Shown here piece by piece: positions 13,795 through 24,464 of a stretch of 64,000 bases of DNA. Made by a program: the position numbers and the translations under genes. Below the pieces are notes generated by a model that did no database searches, was not told the DNA's origin, and saw only the letters and a program-made list of their open reading frames with translations. How positions within the stretch are numbered: the stretch's first letter is position 1; each line of letters starts with the position of its first letter. This DNA comes from Argentina anserina (taxonomy: Eukaryota; Streptophyta; Magnoliopsida; Rosales; Rosaceae). The stretch covers positions 20,212,001-20,276,000 of the forward strand of contig NC_065873.1 of assembly GCF_933775445.1 (NCBI RefSeq), given 5' to 3'.

Positions 13795-14469
13795 GTGAGT
13801 TTTTGATGGTATGAAAGCTAGCCAAACCCCCCCCACTATAAGAAAAGTGCCTAAAGCTTTTGATCCTATTTTTCTTTTTTCTCTTTCAAAGTTTAGTTTA
13901 GTGTTGATTGTGATGATGGCTCTTTTTCATGGGAGGTAGCAAAGCATTTATGCCAATTCTGCCTGAGACAAATAGAGCATATTACACAGAGCTGCTTTTG
14001 CTGTAAACAACCCCAGATAGAGAAATAGACAGATAGAGATAGAGAGAGGGAGGGAGAGAGAAAGAAAGAAAGAGAGAGCTCATCTTCTATAATATCAATA
14101 TCTATATCTGTCTTGATCACATGGCTTGCATGAAACTTGATAGGACTGGAATCTGAGTCTGGCTAATCTAGTGAAACAGATTGAGCATACCAACTTAAAC
14201 TTGTTTGTTAAATTACTTGTATCCTCTGAGCTCTCTGGCATGGAGGCTACGGAAATATAGGAGGGCCCTTTCTTGTAGTTTCAGTTCCATTAGAGTTCTT
14301 CATCAGAAAGAGAGACTCTTGTATTTATTCATGGCGGTTTCTTGGTGATACTTCTCTAATCATTTTTAGGGTGAGTATTAAGGTTTCTTATGTAATCTGG
14401 TAATTCAAATCTCTATTCTCTTCATCATTTTATTTTAGGTATGTTTGATCGGATCTTTCCTTCTTGCAG
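13795..14469 (+). other. probable 5'UTR intron of the FLZ gene
   Basis: A donor (CAGG|GTGAGT at 13795) and a pyrimidine-rich acceptor (CTTCTTGCAG ending at 14469) frame a 675-bp interval upstream of the FLZ start codon. A TATA-like TTTAAAA and a CT-rich leader lie about 13680-13700. The intron contains a GA-rich microsatellite at about 14038-14078. A second GTGAGT at about 14370 allows alternative splicing. This is inferred from splice signals only. Confidence 0.5.
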
Positions 14470-14502
14470 TGACAAATTTTCGAGCTGAGAATAATTTTTG
14501 TT

Positions 14503-14559
14503 ATGCTGAGAAATAGATGTAGAGCAGTGACCAGCAAGCAAGTAAGCTCTAATGGCTGA
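14503..14559 (+). promoter_or_regulatory. uORF overlapping the FLZ start codon, plus a minimal AUG-UAG uORF
   Basis: In the last leader exon an ATG at 14503 opens an 18-codon frame ending in TGA at 14557-14559, overlapping the main ATG at 14552 in another frame. A second ATG at 14517 is followed at once by TAG (14517-14522). Both lie downstream of the probable 5'UTR intron and so should be in the mature mRNA. Overlapping uORFs normally reduce main-frame initiation; the effect here is inferred. Confidence 0.6.
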
Positions 14560-15525
14560 TCACAGCTCTCAACAATCTCCAAGCTACTACACCACCAAGA
14601 TCCCATCTTTCTTTGGTTCTCCAAGATTCAGAGCCTTTTTCACAATTAAAGGTAGCCACCCTGAAACTGACCAAAACCCCATGATAAGTCCTACTTCGAT
14701 CCTTGACACCAAGTTTTCACTCCCTTTTGGGAACCCTTTTTCCTGTGACAGAAACCAACCCCAGTTAATCCCAAAATCTTTACCAGGGAACAAACGCTCT
14801 TGGGACAACTCAGAGGCCAAGGGCATTGGCCTTGCTCTAGTTGACACACTCATTGATGAAAAATCTGAAGTGAATAGTACTAGTGATTGTAAGCAAAGTA
14901 ATGGGAGTAAGGTCCTGTTTGGAACTAAGCTTAGAGTTCAAATACCTCCCTATCCAGCAAAAGGGTCTGCTAATTCCGGCATCCAAACAGAGAATTCTAA
15001 TTCGAATACGAATTCTCCTCGGGCTTTTTCAGTGACGGAAATGGAGTTTTCTGAAGACTATACATGTGTGATATCTCGTGGACCTAATCCAAGAACAACT
15101 CATATATTCGACAACTGCATTGTTGAAAGCTACTACACCTTATCGGATTCAGGCCACTTCTCCAAATCTGCTCCTGAGAATTTCCTCAGCTTCTGTCACA
15201 CATGCAAGAAGAATCTTGAGCAGAATATTGACATTTACATCTACAGGTTCGTTCAATCACTTGGATTAATTTATTATCTCTCACAATGTTTTAAACTAAT
15301 TAGACCATTGTATACTTTGAAACAAAACATCTACTTCGTTCATATGCACTAATTATATTGTAACTTATGCCATGCTGATCAGTATGGTAGAATCTTCAAG
15401 GCACAAGGGGTTAATTATAACGTAACTTATATGTGACATGCAGGGGTGACAAGGCCTTTTGCAGCCAGGAGTGCCGCTACCAAGAAATGATCCTCGATGA
15501 TAACGCTGGAAACCCAGAATTTTGA
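14552..15525 (+). CDS. FCS-like zinc finger (FLZ, DUF581) protein
   Basis: FLZ proteins are plant-specific adaptors that bind SnRK1 kinase subunits through a short zinc finger. Two exons, 14552-15246 and 15444-15525, join in phase (AG|G, Arg) to give 258 aa. The FLZ domain is at about residues 210-250, straddling the intron: FLSFCHTCKKNL, then GDKAFCSQECRYQEMI, with CxxC and CxxxC zinc ligands. Upstream family motifs are present: SPRFRAFF and SPTSILDTK near the N-terminus and LFGTKLRVQIPPYP in the middle. The protein ends about 18 residues after the last Cys. The intron position inside the domain is typical of the family. The leader carries two uORFs. The particular paralogue is not assigned. 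Confidence 0.92.
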
Positions 15526-16370
15526 TGCTGCAGTGCAAGGACTTGTGCTTTTGAGTTTTTACCCTGTTAGATCTAAATTTTTTACCTTTTGCCTTTGGTT
15601 TGTCAAGCACCCTCTCACCTGCATATAAACATAAAAGAGAGGTTGAGATATTTTAGTATATGGTAGAGGTATGAGTTTTTATTCAATTGATGACTTCTTT
15701 GATTGAGGCCTCTCTATGTATAGGCTATTCCCACAAAGTTTTGGCTCCCAGTAGATGATGTATGAATGAAACTGAAACTTGCCCAACCTAGCCTGTTGTT
15801 TTCGGTTCATATAAATCATAAACTGTGAAATGGGGACAGATCATTATTGGCATTCATGCAGACGACTGTTCATACCTATCTAAAGAATTATTATATGATG
15901 ACAATCTTGATAAGGAAAAGAGATAAAGAAAGATTAATTATTCAAGGGAATCGATCCAACCTTCAATTCCTTGTCCAGACATGCTCTAGAAAACCCTGCA
16001 TAATTTAATAGTAGCAGTTGGGGAACTTTAAACTAAATGCATAGGTACTCCCAAAATATCAATCAAAATCCTAGTGAGCTTTTATATGCCTCTTCAGGGA
16101 TACCAAGTTGATCACATCCCTTCATAGCATCTCTAATTTACTAAACCAAAGTGGACGGTATTTGGTTAGTCTCGGAAAACACAGTTGCACAAGCCTAGCT
16201 GAAATCAAATGAAATTTCATATCTTCAACAACATTGGCTGGCTTGTGAAGGGTTCGAATGGAAACCAGTTCCCAACTCTTGTTTCTAATTACCCCTTATA
16301 GGAGCAGAAGTTACCGTGTTTCGATTTCCAGTCATTTTGAACCTTTCACTTCGAAGTTGGCTAGTATCCT
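15526..16370. other. FLZ 3'UTR and intergenic DNA
   Basis: The first few hundred bases are the likely 3'UTR of the FLZ gene. No further gene is seen. Confidence 0.5.
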
Positions 16371-16883
16371 ATGTTCGAAATATCAGCGATATCGCCGATA
16401 TACCACTGATATTTCGAATCCGATACGATAAGAGCATATCGTTCAAAATTTATCGGTCAACATAAAAATAATGGTCAACGGTCAAATATCGGTCAAACTT
16501 TGATTTTTTTATTTTTATTTAATTTTTTAATATTTATTTCCTCTTTTTTAAAAAAAAACTTATTTTTTTTCTTCATTTTTTCATATATATTTTTAATTTA
16601 TATATATTTTAAATATATATGATGAATTTCAAGTCTAAATAATCATTCTTAAATACCTATTTTTATTATTAGATGTCGTTCGTATACTTTAATTGTCATT
16701 AAATCAAGTATTTATTTTCTTTAGTTTACTTAGTACCGTTTTTTTAGTTTATTTGATATATATTGAAGTATAATTTTATAAATTTTATTGAAAATAAGCA
16801 AATCCGATAAAACCGATATATCCTCCGATATATCGTTTTATCTCTTGACCGATACGATATCGAAAACGATATTTAGACCATTG
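16371..16883. mobile_element. AT-rich TIR element (MITE-like)
   Basis: The left end reads ATGTTCGAAATATCAGCGAT and the reverse complement of the right end reads AATGGTCTAAATATCG, a degenerate terminal inverted repeat. Subterminal CGATAT/ATATCG motifs recur at both ends (for example 16388-16405 and 16800-16870) around an AT-rich core. TAGTAT occurs on both sides (about 16363 and 16885), a possible TSD core. No coding capacity. Confidence 0.5.
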
Positions 16884-19684
16884 ATAGTATAGCAATTTAC
16901 AGCAGATAGTTGTATACTGGTACCTGTTATTCACATTTATGGAGAATAATTGGCACTTCGAGTGAAATATTTTAATAAAATACTTGCATCTGTAATCTGT
17001 ATACTATAATTCTGCATAAATGAGCTTGCAGGAGTGCAGATGACATTGCCCTAATCATAAAAGCTGCAGTGATGCATAAATAAATGAAAGCTAATGATGA
17101 GACCAACTGAGCAAAACTGAGGCTGGCCAAAAGCTGCCGCTTAAGGGATCGAACAAAAAGGATCATTGGCTTCAGCATTGAAATAAATATTTCCCTACCA
17201 ATGTCCCCGCCAATGTTACTTTCTGATTATGCAGGTTTTCTATATTCAACTCAGTCTCTGATACCTGGTAAAAGAAAAAAGAAATGTCACATATACAGGT
17301 AACTCAGTTTCTTCTATTCACGACCCACGCCTCTAGCACTATGAACCTCAATAACAGAACATCAATAATTGAAAAGGAAAAGAAGAGAAAAGGTGTTAAG
17401 AGTTGAAGAGATCATACTAGTTGTTTCGATTTGATGGCGCAACTACAAATAGCCAATCATAAGACAATTCGAAAGACAACTTGGTCTGTTTTCTGTACAA
17501 GATGAATTATGAATAGGTAATATGCTGAAACCAGTCCCCTCTAAGTTTTGCCCGGATAATGTATGAGACTAAAGGTTAGAGTGCCGCGCTTTGCAGCAGC
17601 CTAAAGGGTATCGACCCAGTGGCAGAAACGTTTAAAAAAATAAACAGTAATCAAAGTGAAGAGTACTAACCCTTTAGGCTGAATGAAGTATAGGAGATAT
17701 GAGAAGTAGTTTTGAACTGGGTTTCCTGGATGCATGGTCAAACTACAGATTGTTTCATAACTCACATTAGTTTCCTGCACGACTCCAAACAGCAGCAGTC
17801 TCCCAAGGTCGCAAACTGGTGGAACTTTAATCCTCCAAAACGATCAGCTACCAGATTTTGAGTAATACACCATTCTGATCGGCCCTCAGAATTTTAATGT
17901 TAAACCACTCGGATGTTCAGATAAACCATGACTTTTTTTTTGGTCTGATAAATCATGACATTTACAATGACCGCAACTACTCACCAAGTCAGCTACTAGT
18001 ATTTGCTTTTAAACCAACAGGCTATTGGGATGAACCATGTTACATTCATACAGAGCTCATAAGCAATCCATGGCACACATTACATCATATCATCAGAACT
18101 TTAAACACAATAAAATAAATAGTAATAGAAACACTGCTGATAAATTAACAACCAAGTACGACAACACTGAAGTTCAAGAAAACAAACCATAAAATGCATA
18201 TTACACATATTTCCCCATGGGATTCGATAAACGCCTAGTACACAGCACAAAACACCAGACACAGACATCATGATGATCATGATTATATACTAGAACTGCA
18301 TTCGGATCCTTCAAGAGACTACTACCACATAAAGAACTAGATTCACTGCAGAAACTCACTGCTAGCAAAACAGCCTTGGATCTTCCAACTTGCACCTGTT
18401 CCACACAATCATCATATATATTAGTCACAACTCAACCCAACAATCTAACAATAAAAGTTAATTGCAATGGTGAGAATGAGTATAAACAAACCAAAAAAAA
18501 AATGTACTACCTTGTTGCTGGCTTGGCGAAATCAACCATCTCCATGGAGTGAAACAATATGAACACAGGAATAAGGCGCGCTGTTCATTTGCAAGAACAA
18601 GATTTCGATAAAGGAAATCTTACGTGACAAGGAAATACAGATTGACCCTCTAAAACAAGAGACATTGAAGAAGAAGTAGGAATGAACAACAACCACTACC
18701 CCTTCCCTCTTTTCTTTCAAAAAAAACAGAAAAGATGGGCGAAGTAGAAACACCCTTTATCAGAGTGCAGCAAGGGAGTCAGATTGTAACTAGAACAAGA
18801 AAGTAAGAAAGTTACATCAGTATGAAGGCGAGAGTTGTTGATTGGAAAGAAGCCAATGAAGGCAAGACAGACCAAGCAAAGAGATTGACGGAAGAGGATG
18901 ACCAACTAGGGAAGAAATTGAGGATCTCCAAACTAAAGAACAAAGACATCGACCAATGTTAGGACTATGTATAAGGACACTAAATTGGAAACTGAAAATT
19001 AAGGAAGATGGAATCCAAGAATAGAAAAGAATCCTACAGAAATCTGTATCCATAGACCACTAGACATTCTACACTATACACATAATAACCAAAACTAAAG
19101 ACCTAAACCTAGCTCTAAAAGGGGTTAAAATGAAGTTAGCAAATCTGCATGAGGAGATTACATCGACAAGTAAATGTCACAACTTCAGAATGAAGTGGAA
19201 TATTTTTCCTCAGCTTCCATAGACTAGTCAGTTGTTCCATCCCACGCTAGAGGGCAAGGCAACCATACAGATAATTCCCTTCTGCTTCCATAAAATCTTG
19301 ATCAAAATCCCACAATATCATGTACCCCAACCTACTAACACCGCACCATATTTCCATCTTCCCCACACAAGAAAACCAAGTCCGCTTCATACACCAGTAT
19401 TCATATAGTTCAAACCCCATAGATCATTGACCCGCCACAACCACAGCTGCTGCTTGTAAAGAACCGTAACGAATAGCCAACACCATAACTACCACCCAAT
19501 GCCAATTATTCCAAACCAAGTAGAGCTCCTCCCCTTCAAAACACCACCACTAACCCACAGAACATCAACCCACCACAACCCCACCTGCCACTTGTAGAAC
19601 CATAACAAAGAGCTAACACTACCAACCACTTTATTCACTATATATACAACAACTATTTACAGGAGCCTAATGCTCCCCTGCCCT
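16884..19684. other. intergenic; no supported gene
   Basis: Several short frames occur but none carries a recognisable domain. On the minus strand a plausible donor near 18510 and acceptor near 18397 could belong to a non-coding transcript or to the extended 3' region of the PNRC-motif gene, but reading through gives only a 22-residue frame. The last part (about 19600-19684) is probably the 3'UTR of that gene. Confidence 0.4.
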
Positions 19685-20341
19685 TCACTCATCGTCGACA
19701 TCAAGGTTGAGGATGCGACGCAGGGTCCTAGTGGCCGAGTCATCGCTGTGAAAGATATCCCTTTTTGAGGAGCTATGCTCCCTGGTCGGCGACGGCGGCG
19801 CAGACTTGGCAATGGGGTGGTGCATTTCGATACCGGAAACTGAGCTAGGCAACTCAAGCGAGACGGTCCTCGTTGGCCTGACTGAAAACTTGGGCATCGG
19901 CAGCGAGCTCGGCGGTGGAGAGTTTGAGTAAGCAGGACCAGCCCAGAGCTCCGAAAACGAAAACCCCTCATTAAAGGGCTTCTCTTTCTTCAAGTTCCGA
20001 CCACCAATCGAAACCGACTTGGCGATTCTACCATTGTTTCTACACATAGCTTTACTATCAGAGTAACATCTAGACTTGGAAGAATCAAACTGCGAATCGG
20101 CACTAGGTGTTTTGGGTGAGTAAACAGACGGGCATGGCTTTTTCGAGACCGGAGTAGTAGTACTAGAACTCGATTTCAACTGAGAAGGAGTCGGTAGAAT
20201 ACCTGAGCCGGATTGGAAAGTCCGGCAATTGATCCCCCTGAAGCTTTTGGACGGCGAAGGTCCGACCCGGCCCGGCCCATGTTGCTTGACCCGGCTGTAG
20301 TACTGATGATTCTTATGCTCCACAACAAGAAGGGTCTCCAT
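19685..20341 (-). CDS. PNRC-motif (proline-rich nuclear receptor coactivator-like) protein, 218 aa
   Basis: A single coding exon encodes a basic, Ser/Pro-rich, low-complexity protein. About residue 130 it has a PNRC-type motif, WAGPAYSNSPPPSSLPMPKF; in animal PNRC proteins the equivalent short motif binds partners and links to mRNA decapping. The N-terminus (METLLVVEHKNHQYYSRVK) and the C-terminus (TRTLRRILNLDVDDE) look like conserved plant-family ends. No membrane segment or enzyme motif. The start is the first ATG after a 5'UTR intron (20380-20614). The plant function is unknown, and a decapping role would be inference from the motif alone. Confidence 0.8.
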   Translation of the reverse strand: METLLVVEHKNHQYYSRVKQHGPGRVGPSPSKSFRGINCRTFQSGSGILPTPSQLKSSSSTTTPVSKKPCPSVYSPKTPSADSQFDSSKSRCYSDSKAMCRNNGRIAKSVSIGGRNLKKEKPFNEGFSFSELWAGPAYSNSPPPSSLPMPKFSVRPTRTVSLELPSSVSGIEMHHPIAKSAPPSPTREHSSSKRDIFHSDDSATRTLRRILNLDVDDE

Positions 20342-20379
20342 ATCTCACTGAGTGAAAACCAACCAACTACCCCGATCTG

Positions 20380-20614
20380 CTAAAAGGTCAAAGCTTTGGG
20401 GTCACGAAACACTTCCGCAACTTCTAGATCTGAAATCGGAGGAGCTCTAATGGAACAGAGCGATCTGTTGATGATCGAACCTGAATCGGATTCAGATCGG
20501 TGGAAATCTCTGAATCTGACTGTAAAATTTGGAAAGGGTTGAGACCCATGTGTTAGATTGGGGCTGGAAATGAACCCAGAAGCCATGGAGATGAGAGTTT
20601 GGGGATGAACTTAC
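20380..20614 (-). other. 5'UTR intron of the PNRC-motif gene
   Basis: On the minus strand the donor CTTCGG|GTAAGT-like site (GT at 20614-20613) and the acceptor CTTTTAG (ending at 20380) bound a 235-bp intron. It ends about 38 bases before the ATG, and its removal also discards a 68-codon upstream frame. Confidence 0.6.
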
Positions 20615-20789
20615 CGAAGAAGGAGAGCGTGACGACGATGAGGACCTCCGGTGACGGCGACGGAGGTGGGTTGGATGGATCAGAGGGGGAGTGAGAGTTG
20701 TAGAGAGCTCTGGTAAATTTGGGGATCTAGAAGTGAGAATTGGGATTGGGAATTGAGCCCAGAGCGAAGATATGAACAGATTCACCGCG

Positions 20790-21988
20790 TATTTACAGGT
20801 GCTGCCCTACTCAACTGCAAATGGTGTTGGGGAACTGGGCCTGGTTTTGCGTGGATTTACGAGGATGACATTGTAATATCTTAGGGGTATGGTGTGGACA
20901 GGTGGAGGGATAAGAGTCGGAATATAATGTCTGTTCTACCCTTGATTTTTTTTCGTTTCCGGTAAGGTAAATAATTAGGGCACCCTTGATTAAGCAACAT
21001 ATGCACGAGCGGGGTGTGGTATAAAAGTTAACGCACCTTTTACGAACGAGGGCATCGAATCCATTGATGGTCATCATTACTATGTGGTAGGACTAGTTCT
21101 TGAGGGTTGATCGGATAAGTTTAGATTGTTCCCTTCTGATCCAGTGTATACGTCTTCGTTTTCATGCTTCTCTCAATGTTGATTTGGTTTGCTTATAAGC
21201 TCCCTATATGTATGATCAACAATGACGGAAAAGCTACATGCTAAGAGGTGATGGCGTCTAAAAAGTATTAAAAAAGGTTTTCTGTGAAACCTAAGGGTTC
21301 TTGTCCACGGCTACAAGGTGCCACAAAAGAGGATGAAGTTGAGGATGAAGTTGAGAATTTAGTTGATGTTATGAAGAAGAATGCAAGGTCATATATTGCT
21401 TCAAGGCAGGGTGCTCACGAGATTCTGGAAGAGTTTGAGCTGGTGGAGGTTTCTTATGTTAGTGAGGATTTGAATAGTAGATAATGAAGACATATATCGC
21501 TAAGATTGTTTGTTTATTTATTTTTTTATCAATATTCATAGATGAAAATCGAATTTTGTTAGTTTTGTTAGGAATGAAAGTGTAACTTGCCATTTTGTGA
21601 TGCCCAAATTTGACCAAACCCTTGAGGTCACATCGGGGCAGTTTCGTCACCACAACCCACATAATGAGACCCATGGAAGTCGTGCATAGAAAGTGAAAAA
21701 TATCGTGACATAAAGCTTTTTTTGGTCAAAAAAAATATTGTGACATAAAACTAAAGCTAAGGAATAAAGATTGGAGAGAGTCACCCATATAAGAGTCGTT
21801 GGGAGAGACTTTTGTAGTCAAGTGGGTTAAGAGACCTACACGTGTCCAAATTTCTTACATTATTATTGTTCCCTCTTCCCCAGCTAATAAGGGCATCTTT
21901 GCCTTTGCTTGCTGCCTATGAAAAGTAGATTAGGAGCAACACAATTGTTTTTTAACTTGTGTGATGTCACTGACGTAATTCATCAACT
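20790..21988. other. intergenic with one unrecognised ORF
   Basis: The left part is the promoter side of the PNRC-motif gene (minus strand). A 66-codon plus-strand frame at 21284-21484 is acidic (repeated DEVEDEV) but matches no family I know and has no supporting signals. Otherwise nothing is seen before the tRNA gene. Confidence 0.4.
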
Positions 21989-22061
21989 GGGGATGTAGCA
22001 CAGATGGTAGAGCGCTCGCTTAGCATGCGAGAGGTGCGGGGATCGATACCCCGCATCTCCA
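21989..22061 (+). tRNA. tRNA-Ala (AGC)
   Basis: The 73-base sequence folds as a cloverleaf: acceptor GGGGATG pairs with CATCTCC, discriminator A; anticodon loop CTTAGCA with anticodon AGC; T arm GGGGATCGATACCCC. The A and B boxes are recognisable (TAGCACAGATGG and GGATCGATACC). The D stem has GCAC opposite GAGC, one mismatch from the usual GCTC, and the variable region reads AGGTGC rather than the common AGGCAC, so this copy may be diverged. No CCA is encoded and there is no intron. A T-rich tract follows soon after as a Pol III terminator. Confidence 0.93.
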
Positions 22062-22072
22062 TTTTATCATGT

Positions 22073-22084
22073 CTTCTTTTTTTT
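22073..22084 (+). terminator. Pol III T-tract after tRNA-Ala
   Basis: A run of T residues (CTTCTTTTTTTTGC context) begins about 12 bases after the tRNA 3' end, the usual RNA polymerase III stop signal. Confidence 0.6.
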
Positions 22085-22144
22085 GCAATAGCCATCAATA
22101 AAATTACATTATCGAACAAACTCTCAAAACGAAAATCATGATAC

Positions 22145-23657
22145 TAAAATTCCGATCTCGTCCTGAAATTTATATGGATGGGATGTGACGGAAATCTAAA
22201 AACGTATGTCTCGTCATGATCTTGTCATGTTTTATAATAATGTGATGAGATGTGGGACGAAAAATTTCTTTCTCGCTATGCATGTCCCGTCTCATAATTA
22301 AATAACTTCAAATCTTGATTCTTGAATATATATCTCATCATGGTCGTTGATTTAAATTTGTTAGGGTTATGTGTTAAGCCGCAAAGAACTCATTCTTTTG
22401 ATCATTTCCATTCTTGACGATCGAGGCAAAGAACATAACTCATCCTTCTCTAAGTTCTCTCCTATCTCACCGGCCTCTTTCCTCCGCTTCCACCTCCTCC
22501 GACCTCATCGCCGCTGTCTCCTCACTCCTACTGCCTTAGCCTAAATCTCGCTTAGCTTTCGCTCCTACCTCTCAACTTGACGATTAGTTCCTCACTTCCT
22601 CTCCTTTTTTAAGCTCTCAAAATCCTAAAACCCCATAATCCGGGTAAGTTCATTCCGACTCAACTTGATGCAGGGTTAGCACTTTGAGTTCTCCTACTTA
22701 GATTTCAATTGTTTGTGTTGAATATAGATGATGCAGGGTGTTTGCCTAGTTGTGCATATTTCTCACTTATATTTTGATGCTTTTGTTTCTATACTGAATT
22801 GTAGTTCCAATTTCTAGTCTTGATAGTTTCTCCTCTAACTTGTTTTATGCAAGCTTTTCAAAGCTTTTCAAGTTCTATGATATAGATACAATGATACATT
22901 ATATCGGTCTCATTCCCATTTCAATCCTTTTAGGTTCAATCATACATGTTCTCGAGTTCATGTTCTCTCATATAGATATAGATATAATGATAATTATTGT
23001 TTTTAATTATCCTTTGCTTTTGCACATACATCACACAAATTAAGAAATGTAATCTATATACTATATGTATAGAAATAAAATCAATATATGTAGATTGTTT
23101 TGAAAAGCTAAGCATGTGTTTTTGCTTCTTCTTTTTTGTGTTATATTCATGAAATCTCCATCATTCCACATTTCCATTGCATATAGGTTGACTAATGATG
23201 GGTTTCTTGTTAGATTGATTCAGGATGGCTAGAGGAAAGAAATCGGGTTTCGTTCAACCTAATCCCTCTGCTTATGGTCTTAGGAGTTCTTCAACAACGG
23301 CACCTCCTACTCCTCTAGGATTGATGTTTCATGTTTGTTTTGTGACTATTTAAGTTTGTGAATTGTGATGGACTATTTGGACTTTGGAGGACTCTTTGTC
23401 AATGACTCAGTGTTGTTAATTCATAGTTGGATACTTGAAATGTTAAATGATAATTGTATGTGAGAATTGAGATATTAGGTATTTTAAAGTCATGTGACGG
23501 TGAGATTAGGCCCGTCTCATCCCGATCTCAACCGGGATTAATCTTGAGTATGATGCATTCTCAAAAACCCTCAACCGTCCTAATCCCATCCATTTTCAAA
23601 ATAGTGAGATGAGACATGGGATGAGCCTCGTCCTGTCTCATCTAGTATCTAGCCCTA
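22145..23657. mobile_element. non-autonomous hAT-like DNA transposon
   Basis: The right end terminates in GTATCTAGCCCTA (reverse complement TAGGGCTAGATAC, a hAT-style terminus). The flanks are CATGATAC (22137-22144) and CATGATAG (23658-23665), a near-perfect 8-bp TSD. Subterminal regions on both sides are rich in GATGAGAC/GTCTCATC-type motifs (22190-22310 and 23490-23645). Inside is a 41-codon frame from the ATG at 23225 (begins MARGKKSGF) but no transposase, so it would depend on another element. The left terminus is degenerate. Confidence 0.6.
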
Positions 23658-23665
23658 CATGATAG

Positions 23666-24460
23666 TTCAATAGCTTTTAGATGGTAAATCACATCATTGA
23701 TACGTTTTAAAAAATTTACATCATTGAACAAAATTAGAAAATTTATTATCAGAACGGGTTAGAACAAAGAAGAAAAACTAATTTGGTCCATTATTGTCTA
23801 AATAACCTTCATCTTCATTCAATGATTCATTACATAATATGAAAAACAGAACAAAATAGATAATTACATATCCGCTGGTTTGTAGTGTAGTTAGCAAACA
23901 AGGATTGACAAGAAATCTGAATTATTTAAAACTTTGTATAAGGATTCAAACAAAGTGGGGGGTTGCCATCCACAATGCTGGGAGGCCTAATTTGTCTGTT
24001 TAAGTAAGAGAATAATCATTCTTTGTAACATGCACTTCGAATCATTGGTCGCAAATGATTGGAATAAGTAGTGTACAAGTATACTCCTTCGTTTTCATTT
24101 ATTTTCTTAGTCTCCCCTGCCCCATTTCCAGTCAAGCTTCCCCATTTTGGACCACTCCATATTTGACCATAAAACAATAATTTGACCGGAGAGTATGCGG
24201 ATTATTAGGTCAAGTTCCACCGGTGGTGGCCGGCACGAAAATTGTTTAAGGTCGATCATTGTGTTTTCACCTATAGATTATGTTTTGATTGGTTTTACAA
24301 GAGTTTTATATATTTTGGTTTAATCTACACTTGCACATCTTGAACACTTGAAGTCTTTTGTGTTGTAGAAAAAAATTAATCACTTATTCACTTAATTGTT
24401 ATATATATAATAGCCATGACTGTTTTAGTTAGTGTCACAGATAAAACTTTAGACACTACC
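23666..24460. other. intergenic, no gene seen
   Basis: AT-rich sequence with short frames only. Confidence 0.5.
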
Positions 24461-24464
24461 CATA

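Noticed and set aside
18200..18555. Possible minus-strand spliced small gene (donor near 18510, acceptor near 18397).
   Set aside because: Joining the pieces gives only about 22 codons before a stop, the acceptor lacks a good pyrimidine tract, and no family motif is present.
21284..21484. 66-codon acidic frame as a gene.
   Set aside because: No homology recognised, no leader or splice signals, and it ends in ordinary AT-rich DNA.
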